33,340 nt of DNA from Nocardia cerradoensis NBRC 101014 (GCF_000308535.1 NZ_BAFW01000180.1:1-33340), one strand, 5' to 3'. Shown: positions 18,350 to 26,468, counted from the first letter of the stretch. Program-made: numbers and translations. The notes: generated by a model from the letters alone, not told the origin.

Positions 18350-19774
18350 TCAGTTCAGATCCGCAGGCGCCGACAACCGGCCCCGCACCGCCGTCGCGGC
18401 CGCGACCTGCGGCGAAACCAGATGCGTGCGGCCGCCTTTACCCTGACGCCCCTCGAAGTTGCGGTTCGATGTCGAAGCACACCGCTGACCGGGAGAAAGC
18501 TGATCCGGATTCATTCCCAGGCACATCGAGCAGCCGGCCTGACGCCATTCCGCGCCGGCGGCGGTGAAAATCTCGCCCAAACCCTCGGATTCGGCCTGGG
18601 CGCGCACCCGCATCGAACCCGGAACGATCAACATCCGCACGCTCTCGGCCACCTTGCGGCCCTTCAGAACGTCCGCCACGGCCCGCAAATCCTCGATCCG
18701 GCCGTTCGTGCACGACCCGACGAAAACGGTATCCACGGACACCTCACGAAGCGGAGTACCCGGCTCCAAATCCATGTAAGTCAGCGCCTTCTCAGCGGCC
18801 GCTCGCTCGTTTTCGTCGGCGAAATCCTCCGGATTCGGCACCGCGGCGCCCAGCGGGGCGCCCTGACCGGGGTTGGTGCCCCAGGTGACGAACGGTGTCA
18901 GCGACGAGGCATCCAGGTGCACCTCGGCGTCGAAGGTGGCGTCCGGATCGGTCTTCAGCGCCTCCCAGGCGGCCACCGCCGCATCCCAGTCCGCGCCGGT
19001 CGGAGCATGTTCGCGGCCCTTCAGGAATTCGTAGGTGACCTCGTCGGGGGCCACCATGCCCGCCCGGGCACCGGCCTCGATCGACATGTTGCACATCGTC
19101 ATCCGCGCCTCCATCGACATGGCGCGCACGGCCTCGCCGCGATATTCGAGCACATAGCCCTGTCCGCCGCCGGTACCGATCTTCGCGATGACCGCCAGAA
19201 TCACGTCCTTGCTCGTGACGCCGGGCGGCAACTCACCGTCGATATTGATCGCCATGGTCTTGAACGGCCGCAGCGACAACGTCTGCGTCGCCATCACATG
19301 TTCGACCTCGCTGGTGCCGATTCCCATCGCCAGCGCACCGAATGCACCGTGGGTGGAGGTGTGCGAATCACCACACACCACGGTCATGCCCGGCTGGGTC
19401 AAACCCAGCTGCGGACCGACCACGTGCACGATGCCCTGTTCGATATCACCCATCGGATACAGCCGGACGCCGAATTCCTCGCAATTGCGCCGCAGGGTTT
19501 CCACCTGCGTGCGCGAGATCGGATCCGCGATCGGCTTATCGATATCGACCGTCGGCACATTGTGGTCCTCGGTCGCGATGGTCAGATCCGGCCGGCGCAC
19601 CGGACGACCCGCCGCACGCAGCCCGTCGAAGGCCTGCGGGCTCGTGACCTCGTGCACCAGGTGCAGATCGATGTAGATGAGATCGGGTTCGCGCTGCGCG
19701 CCCTCCCCCGCACCCCGTGCGACGACATGCTGATCCCAGACCTTCTCCGCCAGCGTGCGTGGCCGTTCGGCCAT
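18350..19774 (-). CDS. leuC: 3-isopropylmalate dehydratase, large subunit
   Basis: LeuC is the aconitase-fold, 4Fe-4S-containing large subunit of isopropylmalate isomerase. The three cluster cysteines are visible: C355 in [11 protein letters not shown], and C415 and C418 in [27 protein letters not shown] and ATEDHNVPT are also typical. ATG 19774 (474 aa) is fixed by a near-perfect SD, AGGAGGT, 7 nt upstream; the frame stays open for 39 more codons but these are non-homologous leader sequence. The leader carries a small hairpin and a large inverted repeat, and the gene diverges from ndgR, its likely regulator. Confidence 0.98.
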   Translation of the reverse strand: MAERPRTLAEKVWDQHVVARGAGEGAQREPDLIYIDLHLVHEVTSPQAFDGLRAAGRPVRRPDLTIATEDHNVPTVDIDKPIADPISRTQVETLRRNCEEFGVRLYPMGDIEQGIVHVVGPQLGLTQPGMTVVCGDSHTSTHGAFGALAMGIGTSEVEHVMATQTLSLRPFKTMAINIDGELPPGVTSKDVILAVIAKIGTGGGQGYVLEYRGEAVRAMSMEARMTMCNMSIEAGARAGMVAPDEVTYEFLKGREHAPTGADWDAAVAAWEALKTDPDATFDAEVHLDASSLTPFVTWGTNPGQGAPLGAAVPNPEDFADENERAAAEKALTYMDLEPGTPLREVSVDTVFVGSCTNGRIEDLRAVADVLKGRKVAESVRMLIVPGSMRVRAQAESEGLGEIFTAAGAEWRQAGCSMCLGMNPDQLSPGQRCASTSNRNFEGRQGKGGRTHLVSPQVAAATAVRGRLSAPADLN

Positions 19775-19798
19775 GACAACCACCTCCTGTGTTATCCG

Positions 19799-19815
19799 CG
19801 ACGGCTTCGCCGTCG
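19799..19815 (-). promoter_or_regulatory. Hairpin just upstream of the leuC ribosome binding site
   Basis: CGACGGC-ttc-GCCGTCG is a perfect 7-bp stem with a 3-nt loop, about 10 nt before the leuC SD. It could shape leader folding or act with the larger inverted repeat as a transcription or translation control element. The function is inferred only from its position. Confidence 0.45.
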
Positions 19816-19818
19816 TGG

Positions 19819-19911
19819 GTTCGCGGCCCCTTGGGCCTCGATCTTTCCCTCCTCCACTCAGTCGCTGCGCTCCCTCGCTCCGTCGGTCCAAAATCGAGGC
19901 GGGCCGCGAAC
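19819..19911. repeat. Large inverted repeat in the leuC-ndgR intergenic region
   Basis: Arm 1 is GTTCGCGGCCC (19819-19829) plus GCCTCGAT (19835-19842), interrupted by 5 nt. Arm 2 is ATCGAGGC (19893-19900) plus GGGCCGCGAAC (19901-19911). The 19 paired bases are perfect apart from the 5-nt bulge. The 50-nt centre contains TCGCTGCGCTCCCTCGCTCC. It could be a leu leader structure or a copy of a dispersed palindromic element; its style resembles intergenic repeats of Nocardia, but copy number cannot be judged here. Confidence 0.7.
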
Positions 19912-19973
19912 TCGCAGGTGGAACCCCTGTCAGAAGTCCACTGGAGGTGCGTACTCGCGGGGTTCGATCAGAC

Positions 19974-20024
19974 TTGCCAATCTCACTATGCGAGACGCTA
20001 ATATCGTTCTATGAGACAGCATAG
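19974..20024 (+). promoter_or_regulatory. ndgR promoter (leaderless) with overlapping dyad operators
   Basis: TTGCCA (19974-19979) and TAATAT (19999-20004), 19 nt apart, are followed after 6 nt by the ndgR ATG (20011), which predicts transcription starting at or next to the start codon. No SD is present. Dyad A is AATCTCACTATGCGAGACG (19979-19997) in the spacer. Dyad B is CTATG-agacag-CATAG (20009-20024) over the start codon. IclR-type LtbR/NdgR regulators are known to bind between leuC and their own gene, so these are candidate operators for both directions. Confidence 0.6.
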
Positions 20025-20712
20025 CGGTATCGGGGTGCTCGACAAAGCCATGGCCGTGCTTTACGCCGTGGCCGAACAACCGTGTGGGCTCAACGAGCTG
20101 TGCACCCGCACCGGACTGCCCCGGGCCACCGCGCATCGGCTGGCCGTCGGGCTGGAGACCCATCGCATGCTGGCCCGCGACGCCGCCGGTTCGTGGCGGC
20201 CCGGCCCGGCGCTGTCGGAGCTGGCCACCACCGCCGAGGACCCGCTGCTCGACGCCGCCGCCGTCATCCTGCCCCGGCTGCGCGAGATCACCGGCGAGAG
20301 CGTGCAGCTCTACCGGCTCGACGGGCACTCCCGCATCTGTGTGGCCGCCCTCGAACCCACCTCCGGCCTGCGTGACACCGTCCCGGTCGGCGCCCGCCTG
20401 CCGCTGACCGCCGGATCGGCCGCGAAGGTCCTGCTGGCCTGGGCCGACCCGGAACTGCAGCGCGGCGTCCTGGCCGACGCGGTCTTCGGCGAGCGCGCCC
20501 TGGCCGAGGTCCGCCGCCGCGGCTGGGCGCAGAGCGCCGCCGAACGGTCCGCGGGTGTGGCCAGCGTCTCCGCGCCGGTGCGCGACGGATCCTCTCAGGT
20601 GATCGCCGCGGTCTCGGTATCCGGTCCGATCGATCGCATGGGCCGGCGCCCGGGTGCGCGCTGGGCCGCCGACCTCGTCGCCGCCGCCGATGCCCTGCAC
20701 AAGCGACTCTGA
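20011..20712 (+). CDS. ndgR: IclR-family regulator of leucine biosynthesis (NdgR/LtbR type)
   Basis: An IclR-type regulator, 233 aa. The N-terminal winged helix is ALYAVAEQPCGLNELCTRTGLPRATAHRLAVGLE (about 14-50, paraphrased span). The C-terminal effector domain has ESVQLYRLDGHSRICVAALE, LPLTAGSAAKVLLAW and a late SVSAPVRDGS...AAVSVSGP. Orthologues (Streptomyces NdgR, Corynebacterium LtbR, Rv2989) lie divergent from leuCD and control leucine synthesis genes. The ATG follows a -10 hexamer by 6 nt and lacks an SD, so the mRNA is probably leaderless. Dyads over the promoter suggest autoregulation. Confidence 0.92.
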   Translation: MRQHSGIGVLDKAMAVLYAVAEQPCGLNELCTRTGLPRATAHRLAVGLETHRMLARDAAGSWRPGPALSELATTAEDPLLDAAAVILPRLREITGESVQLYRLDGHSRICVAALEPTSGLRDTVPVGARLPLTAGSAAKVLLAWADPELQRGVLADAVFGERALAEVRRRGWAQSAAERSAGVASVSAPVRDGSSQVIAAVSVSGPIDRMGRRPGARWAADLVAAADALHKRL

Positions 20713-20766
20713 GCACCGGATCACGAGCTGTGATTCCGGCCATACGCCGTAAAGTATCGTGACCCC

Positions 20767-21267
20767 ATGGGAGTGAACCAACGCGCGCAGATCGTGATGT
20801 CCGAGACGGAGATCACCGAATTCCTGGAACGCAGCCGCATCATGACGCTGGCGAGCCTGGGCAAGAACGGAACGCCGCATCTCACGGCGATGTGGTACGG
20901 CCTGGTCGACGGGGAGATCTGGTTCGAGACGAAGGGCAAGTCGCAGAAGGCGGTGAATCTGCGGCGCGATCCGCGCGTCACCGTCCTGGTCGAGGCGGGC
21001 GACACCTACGACCAGTTGCGCGGGGTCTCGATCGAGGGCCGCGCGGAGATCGTGGAGGACCCGGAAGCACTGTTCAAGGTCGGCGTCAGCGTCTGGGAGC
21101 GCTACACCGGCCCCTACACCGAGGAGTTGCGCCCCATGGTGGAGGCGATGCTGAACAAGCGCATCGCGATCCGCGTGGTGCCGGAACGGGTGCGCAGCTG
21201 GGACCACCGGAAGCTCGGTATGCCCGCGATGCCGCCGGGTGGATCGACCTGGCCGGTGCAGGACTGA
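20767..21267 (+). CDS. PPOX-class flavin/F420-binding split-barrel protein
   Basis: A small split beta-barrel protein of the pyridoxamine-5'-phosphate-oxidase-like group, related to F420-dependent FDOR enzymes (Rv2991 position). The 166-residue chain has LERSRIMTLASLGKNGTPHLTAMWYGLVDGEIWFET, spanning the first strands, then KSQKAVNLRRDPRVTVLVEAG and a long helix before VRSWDHRKLGMP. The substrate is unknown. No SD precedes ATG 20767; TAAAGT (20750-20755) could be a -10 giving a leader of only about 5 nt. Met11 (MSETEITEF) is another start. The F420-precursor gene cofC elsewhere in the window agrees with an F420 role. Confidence 0.85.
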   Translation: MGVNQRAQIVMSETEITEFLERSRIMTLASLGKNGTPHLTAMWYGLVDGEIWFETKGKSQKAVNLRRDPRVTVLVEAGDTYDQLRGVSIEGRAEIVEDPEALFKVGVSVWERYTGPYTEELRPMVEAMLNKRIAIRVVPERVRSWDHRKLGMPAMPPGGSTWPVQD

Positions 21268-21299
21268 CCGCACGCCGGCAAGAGACGTCGGAAACGAGA

Positions 21300-21329
21300 A
21301 AAGCCCTCCAGCTCGCGCTGGAGGGCTTT
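21300..21329. terminator. Bidirectional terminator, PPOX gene and tRNA-Glu
   Basis: AAAGCCCTCCAGC (21300-21312) pairs with GCTGGAGGGCTTT (21317-21329), a perfect 13-bp stem with a 4-nt loop. On the minus strand TCTCGTTTCC follows the last paired T run, so it is best suited to end the tRNA-Glu transcript. It also lies just past the PPOX gene. Confidence 0.85.
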
Positions 21330-21335
21330 CGAATG

Positions 21336-21408
21336 TAGCCCCGACGGGATTTGAACCCGCGCTACCGCCTTGAGAGGGCGGCGTCCTAGGCCGCTAGACG
21401 ACGGGGCC
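21336..21408 (-). tRNA. tRNA-Glu (CTC anticodon)
   Basis: Cloverleaf on the minus strand. The acceptor is GGCCCCG paired with CGGGGCT, with a G-T closing pair. The anticodon loop CTCTCAA gives anticodon CTC (reads GAG), closed by a CCGCC/GGCGG stem. The T arm is GCGGG-TTCAAAT-CCCGT. It is 73 nt and CCA is not encoded. It lies downstream of tRNA-Gln and gltX on the same strand. Confidence 0.93.
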
Positions 21409-21481
21409 AGAGGACTTCCCCGAGGGGAGATCTCCGTGGATCTTTCGATCGAGGAGGCTCGGCAAGCTTAACCGGCCGAGA

Positions 21482-21502
21482 CCCGGCGACCAAATCGCCG
21501 GG
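21482..21502 (-). terminator. Hairpin between tRNA-Gln and tRNA-Glu
   Basis: CCCGGCGA-ccaaa-TCGCCGGG is a perfect 8-bp stem, 45 nt past the 3' end of tRNA-Gln on the minus strand. It may end the tRNA-Gln transcript or be a processing signal. No T tract follows. Confidence 0.5.
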
Positions 21503-21546
21503 ATGCTGTTCCGTCTCGACCGAACGAAGCGAATCAACATTCTCCG

Positions 21547-21618
21547 CTGGGGTACCAGGACTCGAACCTAGAATGGCTGAACCAGAATCAGCTGTGTTGC
21601 CAATTACACCATACCCCA
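21547..21618 (-). tRNA. tRNA-Gln (CTG anticodon)
   Basis: The acceptor TGGGGTA pairs with TACCCCA, with discriminator G at 21547. The anticodon loop TTCTGGT (closed by GCTGA/TCAGC) gives anticodon CTG, reading CAG. The T loop is GGTTCGAGTCC. It is 72 nt without encoded CCA. In bacteria lacking GlnRS it is charged with Glu by GltX and then amidated by GatCAB; gltX is the next gene upstream. Confidence 0.93.
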
Positions 21619-21700
21619 ATGACCTGGGCTTTCAGCCTCTCCCCTGCCGGTTCGAGGCCCTCGTTCCGGGCCGAGAAGAAGAGTACCAAACCCCTCCCCG

Positions 21701-21710
21701 ATATATACAA
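21701..21710 (-). promoter_or_regulatory. AT-rich candidate promoter for the tRNA genes
   Basis: The minus strand reads TTGTATATAT (21710-21701), the most AT-rich stretch of the 210-bp gap between gltX and tRNA-Gln and a likely -10 region. No good -35 at standard spacing could be fixed. The predicted leader before the mature tRNA would be about 75 nt. Confidence 0.35.
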
Positions 21711-21763
21711 ATCGTCTGGTCAGAGCCACTTTTCAGCGCCGGTACGGCCCGCCTGGCTCCCAT

Positions 21764-21793
21764 CGGGCGGTCACGAAGCCGCGACCGCCCGAC
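21764..21793 (-). terminator. gltX terminator
   Basis: TCGGGCGGTC (21764-21773) and GACCGCCCGA (21784-21793) form a perfect 10-bp stem with a 10-nt loop, 35 nt past the gltX stop. It separates gltX from the tRNA promoter region. No T tract follows. Confidence 0.65.
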
Positions 21794-21828
21794 GCAACGA
21801 CCGATTCGGGCACCAGCCGGCACGGCTA

Positions 21829-23286
21829 CTACGCCAGCGCGGCGCGCAGCCGCTGCATGGTCACCTCGCGGCCGAGCAGCTCCAGCGATTCGTACAGCGG
21901 CGGGCTGATGTGCGATCCGGTGACCGCCACCCGTACCGGACCGAAGGCCTTACGCGGTTTGAGCCCCAGATCGTCCACCAGAGCCTTTTTCAGCGCCTCC
22001 TCGAGCACGGGTGGCGTCCATTCGGAAACACCGTCCAGCGCCGCCACGGCCGCCCGCACCACCGGCACCGCGTCGGGGCCCAGATTTTTTTGCGCCGCGG
22101 CCTCGTCGACAGCAAACTCCTCGGCGGGCACGAACAGAAACTTCAATAGATCCCACGCATCACCGAGAACCACGATCCGGGTCTGCACCAACTCGGCCGC
22201 CGCGGCGAAAACTCCGTCGTCCACTTCGGCGCCGATGTGGCCCTGCGCGGTGAGGAACTCCCGCAACCTGTGGGCGAAATCCCCGGTGTCCAGCAAACGA
22301 ATGTGTTCGGCGTTGATCGCGTCCGCCTTCTTCTGGTCGAAGCGCGCCGGATTCGAATTTACTTTCGATATCTCGAACGCATCGACCATCTCCGCCATCG
22401 AGAAGACATCGCGGTCGTCGGCGAGGCTCCATCCGAGCAAAGCCAGGTAATTCAGCAAACCTTCAGGAATGAATCCGCGATCCCGATGCGCGAAGAGATT
22501 CGACTCCGGATCACGTTTGGACAACTTCTTGTTGCCCTGGCCCATCACGAAGGGCAGATGACCGAACTCCGGGGTGAACTCCGCCACCCCGATCCGCTGC
22601 AATGCGGCATACAGCGCGAGCTGGCGTGGAGTGGACGAAAGCAGATCTTCCCCGCGCAACACGTGTGTGATTTTCATCAGTGCGTCGTCGACCGGATTCA
22701 CCAGCGTATAGAGCGGATCTCCGGTGCCGCGGGTGAGCGCGAAATCGGGCACCGTTCCGGCCTTGGCAGTGATCTCTCCGCGAACCAGATCGTTCCACAC
22801 CAGATCGGTGGCGGGCATCCGCAACCGCACCACCGCCGGGCGGCCCTCGGCCTTGTAGGCGGCGATCTGCTCGGGGGTCAGATCGCGGTCGAAGTTGTCG
22901 TAGCCGAGCTTCGGATCGCGTCCGGCGGCGCGGTGACGGGCCTCGACTTCGTCTGGGGTGGAGAAGGATTCATAGGCTTCACCGGCCGCCAGCAACCTCT
23001 GGACGACATCGAGATGAAGCTCACGACGCTGCGACTGACGGTACGGACCGTAGGGACCGCCGACCTCCGGCCCCTCGTCCCAGGTCAGTCCGAGCCACCG
23101 CAACGCGTCCAGAATCGCGCGGTACGACTCCTCGGAATCGCGTGCGGCATCGGTATCTTCGATACGGAAGACGAAGGTGCCGCCGTGGTGGCGAGCGAAC
23201 GCCCAGTTGAACAGCGCGGTGCGGATCAGGCCGACATGCGGTGTGCCGGTGGGTGACGGGCAGAATCGGACCCGTACGTCAGTCAT
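21829..23286 (-). CDS. gltX: Glutamyl-tRNA synthetase
   Basis: A class I synthetase that attaches Glu to tRNA-Glu and, where GlnRS is missing, to tRNA-Gln. The signature HIGH motif appears as PHVG (residues 16-19, in [17 protein letters not shown]). The KMSKS motif appears as KLSKR (about 254-258). The C-terminal anticodon-binding helical domain is complete. ATG 23286 is set by GAGAAGGA about 4 nt upstream, giving 485 aa. The FAH-family gene ends 14 nt upstream on the same strand, so they are likely cotranscribed. The two tRNA substrates lie downstream. Confidence 0.97.
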   Translation of the reverse strand: MTDVRVRFCPSPTGTPHVGLIRTALFNWAFARHHGGTFVFRIEDTDAARDSEESYRAILDALRWLGLTWDEGPEVGGPYGPYRQSQRRELHLDVVQRLLAAGEAYESFSTPDEVEARHRAAGRDPKLGYDNFDRDLTPEQIAAYKAEGRPAVVRLRMPATDLVWNDLVRGEITAKAGTVPDFALTRGTGDPLYTLVNPVDDALMKITHVLRGEDLLSSTPRQLALYAALQRIGVAEFTPEFGHLPFVMGQGNKKLSKRDPESNLFAHRDRGFIPEGLLNYLALLGWSLADDRDVFSMAEMVDAFEISKVNSNPARFDQKKADAINAEHIRLLDTGDFAHRLREFLTAQGHIGAEVDDGVFAAAAELVQTRIVVLGDAWDLLKFLFVPAEEFAVDEAAAQKNLGPDAVPVVRAAVAALDGVSEWTPPVLEEALKKALVDDLGLKPRKAFGPVRVAVTGSHISPPLYESLELLGREVTMQRLRAALA

Positions 23287-23300
23287 ATTCCTTCTCTCGA

Positions 23301-24074
23301 TCAACGTTTGGCGGCAACAGGATTGGTGAGGGTGCCGATACCCTGAACCGTCACGGATACGGTTTGCCCATCCGTCATCGGTCCTACACCTTCCGGCGTA
23401 CCGGTGAGAATGACATCACCGGGTAGCAATGTCATCACCCTGGTCACCCACTCGATCACCTTCGGAATGTCGTGCAGCAGAAGTGAAGTCCGGCTGCGCT
23501 GGCGCACCTCACCGTCGAGTTCGGTGGTGATCTCGAGATCGCCCGGATCCAGTTCGGTTTCGATCCAGGGTCCCAGCGGGCAGAAGGTGTCGTAGCCCTT
23601 GGCGCGCGTCCACTGTCCGTCGTGGCGCTGCTGGTCACGCGCGGTGACATCGTTGGCGACGGTGTAGCCGAGGATGACGTCGGCGGCCCGGGCGGCCGGC
23701 ACGTCCTTGCACGGGCGGCCGATCACCACCGCCAGCTCACCCTCGTATTCGACCTGAGAGGAATTGGGCGGCAACAGGATCGGCAGGTTCGGCCCGACGA
23801 TGGCAGTGTTCGGCTTGAGGAAGATCACGGGATCCTCCGGTGCCGGGCTGCCCATCTCCGCGGCATGCGCGGCGTAGTTCTTCCCGACGCACACCACCTT
23901 GCTGGCCAGAATGGGAGCCAGCAGACGCACATCGGCCAGCGGCCAGGTACGGCCGGTGAATGTCGGGGTACCGAACGGATGCTCGGCGATTTCACGAGCG
24001 ATCTCGTCGGAACCGTCGGTTTCGATACTCACGAACGCGACCCCATCGGGGCTGGCAACACGACCTAGACGCAT
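23301..24074 (-). CDS. Fumarylacetoacetate hydrolase-family protein
   Basis: A FAH-superfamily protein (hydrolase, isomerase or decarboxylase of 2-oxo or acylpyruvate substrates). It is 257 aa from ATG 24074 ([11 protein letters not shown]). The catalytic fold is seen in [44 protein letters not shown] (metal-ligand Glu residues) and [11 protein letters not shown], ending with [17 protein letters not shown]. The orthologue is Rv2993c. The frame stays open far upstream, but that is antisense to the MFS gene. The substrate is unknown. The SD is weak. It precedes gltX by 14 nt. Confidence 0.9.
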   Translation of the reverse strand: MRLGRVASPDGVAFVSIETDGSDEIAREIAEHPFGTPTFTGRTWPLADVRLLAPILASKVVCVGKNYAAHAAEMGSPAPEDPVIFLKPNTAIVGPNLPILLPPNSSQVEYEGELAVVIGRPCKDVPAARAADVILGYTVANDVTARDQQRHDGQWTRAKGYDTFCPLGPWIETELDPGDLEITTELDGEVRQRSRTSLLLHDIPKVIEWVTRVMTLLPGDVILTGTPEGVGPMTDGQTVSVTVQGIGTLTNPVAAKR

Positions 24075-24183
24075 GGCGAAGAGTCTATCCACCTGCCCGA
24101 ACACGGCCGACCACCCGGTCTGCGACGGACGAATGTGACGAATTTCGAGTTGCCTACCGGGCACATCCTGGGTGTACGGTAGG

Positions 24184-24221
24184 ACTCTGTTCACAGAGTA
24201 AGACACTGATCCCAATATATG
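24184..24221 (+). promoter_or_regulatory. Dyad and promoter upstream of the MFS gene
   Basis: ACTCTGT-tc-ACAGAGT (24184-24199) is a perfect 7-bp dyad with a 2-nt centre. It contains TTCACA (24190-24195), a candidate -35, 17 nt upstream of CAATAT (24213-24218). A regulator bound there would block this promoter. It lies in the 165-bp gap diverging from the FAH-family gene. Confidence 0.45.
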
Positions 24222-24239
24222 AGATTCGAGGTGAGGGTG

Positions 24240-25415
24240 ATGACCACCGTGACACAGGTGCGCGCGACCCGGCGGTGGACCATGCTCGCCCTCGGAGTCT
24301 TCGCCCAGAGCTCGAGCGCGGTCATCGTGCACGGAACCCCGTTTCTGCTGCCGGCGCTGACCGACCGTGGAATGCCCTTGGCCACAGCGGGTCTGCTGGT
24401 CGCGATGCCGACGGTGGGCCTCGTGTGCACGCTGATCGCCTGGGGATACATCGTCGACCGCGTCGGCGAGCGCTCGGTCCTGGTCGCCGGCCCGGTCGTG
24501 ATGTGTGTGGCAGGTGTGGCTGCTGCGACGGCGACCAACTACGGCGCACTGGGTGTGCTGCTCTTTCTGGCCGGCATGGGCGCTGCCAGCACCAATGGCG
24601 CGAGCGGCCGGGTGATCGTCGGCTGGTTTCCCGTCGATCAGCGCGGGCTGGCGATGGGTATCCGGCAGACCGCACAGCCACTGGGCGTCGCGATCGCGGC
24701 GATGTCGATACCGGCTGTCGCTGCGGCACACGGATTTTCCACGGCGATCCTGGTTCCGGCGGCGATGGCGGGCGTCGCGGCGATCGGCTGTCTGATCGGC
24801 ATCGTCGACCCGCCCCGCCCGGCGAGCACCGGGGAGCACCCCGACAACCCGTATCGGGGCGATTCCACGCTGTGGCGCATCCACGCGGTGTCGGTGCTGC
24901 TGGTGGTTCCGCAGGCCACCCTCTGGACGTTCGCGCTGCTGTGGCTGCATCGCGACGCCGGGTTGTCGCTGCCGGTGGCCGGGGCGATCGTCACCGCGAC
25001 CCAGATCCTGGGCGCCGCCGGGCGCATCGGCGCGGGTGTCTGGTCCGACCGCGTCGGCAGCCGTCTGCGGCCGTTGCACACCGTGGCGATCGCGGCCGTG
25101 GTCTCCATGGCGGCGCTGGCGGGCGCGGCTTGGTTGCACTGGTGGTGGGCGGCGATCCCGATCCTGTTCGCCGCGTCGGTGATCACCGTGGCCGACAACG
25201 GCCTGGCCTTCACCGCCGTCGCCGAGATCGCCGGTCCGTACTGGAGCGGGCGCGGCCTGGGCATCCAGAACACCGGCCAGAATCTGGCATCCGCCGCTGT
25301 CGCACCGATTTTCGGCGCCCTCATCACCGCCGCCGGCTTCCCGGCGACCTATCTGGTCGCCGCGATCATCGCCGCGGCCGCTGTCCCCATGGTGCCGATC
25401 GCCCGCAACCGCTGA
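24240..25415 (+). CDS. MFS transporter
   Basis: A major-facilitator permease with about 12 predicted membrane helices, 391 aa. The loop 2-3 motif is GYIVDRVGERSVL (usual GxLaDrxGrr). The second half has the matching GVWSDRVGSRLRPL. GIRQTAQPLGVAIAAMSIP and GIQNTGQNLASAAVAPIFGALI are the symmetric helix 5 and 11 segments. It fits the Rv2994 position. The substrate is unknown. ATG 24240 is chosen because GAGGTGAGGG ends 3-4 nt before it; ATG 24219 has no SD. It converges on the Uma2-family gene. Confidence 0.9.
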   Translation: MTTVTQVRATRRWTMLALGVFAQSSSAVIVHGTPFLLPALTDRGMPLATAGLLVAMPTVGLVCTLIAWGYIVDRVGERSVLVAGPVVMCVAGVAAATATNYGALGVLLFLAGMGAASTNGASGRVIVGWFPVDQRGLAMGIRQTAQPLGVAIAAMSIPAVAAAHGFSTAILVPAAMAGVAAIGCLIGIVDPPRPASTGEHPDNPYRGDSTLWRIHAVSVLLVVPQATLWTFALLWLHRDAGLSLPVAGAIVTATQILGAAGRIGAGVWSDRVGSRLRPLHTVAIAAVVSMAALAGAAWLHWWWAAIPILFAASVITVADNGLAFTAVAEIAGPYWSGRGLGIQNTGQNLASAAVAPIFGALITAAGFPATYLVAAIIAAAAVPMVPIARNR

Positions 25416-25420
25416 CCCCC

Positions 25421-25481
25421 GGGTTCCCCACGGCCGCATCTCTTTCCGTCACAGTACGGAGCGCGACCGTGGGGAAACCCT
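25421..25481 (+). terminator. Terminator-like inverted repeat after the MFS gene
   Basis: GGGTTCCCCACGG (25421-25433) pairs with CCGTGGGGAAACCC (25468-25481) with a one-base bulge. Inside lies a smaller hairpin, TCCGT-cacagt-ACGGA. It starts 5 nt past the MFS stop. Confidence 0.6.
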
Positions 25482-25500
25482 ACGCCGCCAACGTTTTTCG

Positions 25501-25518
25501 AGGTTGTACCTACAACCT
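25501..25518. promoter_or_regulatory. Perfect 8-bp dyad of operator type
   Basis: AGGTTGTA-cc-TACAACCT looks like a binding site for a dimeric repressor. It lies between convergent MFS and Uma2-family genes, where no promoter is needed, and no regulator gene is next to it. It may be an orphan operator left by a lost gene. Confidence 0.5.
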
Positions 25519-25610
25519 GACGTGAGCGGTCGTTGCTCAGGGACGATGCCGGAAAGACAGAGTCGAACCGTCCTGGATCGATACCCGCCCCTTGATGCGG
25601 ATCGCCCTGA

Positions 25611-26213
25611 TCAGAATTCGATCAGCGCCGCGGGATCGAACTCGACCCGAAACACCTTGTCCGCCTCGATATCCGCGCTGAAGCTGCTTCCTTCGGCAAC
25701 CGTCGGCTCCCATTGGTAGCCGTCGTCGCCGAGCACGGAACGATGGATTCGGATATGCGGCTGATGTTCGATGATCCAATACTGCGGGATCCCGAGTGCC
25801 GCGTACTCGCGGACTTTGCGCACCCGATCGGTGCGCTCGCTACCGCTTCCTCGCGACACGACTTCGACTACGAGTAGCAGCTCGGTGCCCGGAATCAGCT
25901 TCGGTGTCTCATCCAGCACCGCCGCCCGCGCCACCTCACGCGGGATGATCAAGACATCGGGTTTACGCACGCCACTGGGCGTGCTGATCTCCCACTCCCC
26001 GCCGTCCAGCACTATGACCTCAGCGTCACCCGCTGCGGATTCGACGACCCGGGCCACAGTGCGCGCAATCCAGTTGTGCCGAGCCCCCCTCGCGACTTCG
26101 ATCAGCCACCCGTCCTCGAGTTCCAGCCCTTTGCCGTCTTCCGGTTGTTCGTGCAGGTCGAGCACGGTGTACGGACCGAATCCGACGGCACCGGTGCTGC
26201 GCTCCGCCGCCAT
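25611..26213 (-). CDS. Uma2-family (DUF820) PD-(D/E)XK nuclease-like protein
   Basis: A restriction-endonuclease-fold protein of the Uma2 family, common in actinobacteria and cyanobacteria, with no established cellular role. ATG 26213 is set by GGAGG 5 nt upstream, giving 200 aa. The core motifs are RKPDVLIIP (PD at 85-86), LLLVVEVVS (Glu117), D129 and K133 (TDRVRKVREYA), and the GIPQYWIIE signature at about 141-149, so the active site looks intact. It has no partner gene. It interrupts the MFS-leuB adjacency seen in M. tuberculosis, so it was probably inserted here or lost there. Confidence 0.85.
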   Translation of the reverse strand: MAAERSTGAVGFGPYTVLDLHEQPEDGKGLELEDGWLIEVARGARHNWIARTVARVVESAAGDAEVIVLDGGEWEISTPSGVRKPDVLIIPREVARAAVLDETPKLIPGTELLLVVEVVSRGSGSERTDRVRKVREYAALGIPQYWIIEHQPHIRIHRSVLGDDGYQWEPTVAEGSSFSADIEADKVFRVEFDPAALIEF

Positions 26214-26419
26214 ATCGCCTCCAGGTCTGTGCATGCATCGACGGCCTGCGTCGGTGGCGGTCAATGCTAGCCGGTGGCGATCGACAGCAACCAGCGCCGC
26301 GATCACCGAGCCACGAGGACTGTGGTTATGTCCGGCCCCTCTGCCGCAACGAGAACTGCGTGTGTGTCGGACTCATGACACCCATCCGAATGCATCGTGC
26401 CGGAGCCGCACACACGACA

Positions 26420-26457
26420 ATCCCCCTGTCGCGCAATTCATTACGCGACAGGGGGAT
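26420..26457. terminator. leuB terminator
   Basis: ATCCCCCTGTCGCG (26420-26433) and CGCGACAGGGGGAT (26444-26457) form a perfect 14-bp stem with a 10-nt loop, just past the leuB stop (26469) on the minus strand. No T tract follows, but the stem is very stable. Confidence 0.8.
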
Positions 26458-26468
26458 CGGCGGGAAAC

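Noticed and set aside
19755..20024. Small plus- and minus-strand frames through the leuC-ndgR gap
   Set aside because: They read through the inverted repeat and promoter elements, with no SD or homology. The leuC start is fixed by AGGAGGT at 19774.
23301..25439. 712-codon minus-strand frame upstream of the FAH-family gene
   Set aside because: Only the last 257 codons have family motifs. The rest is antisense to the MFS gene.
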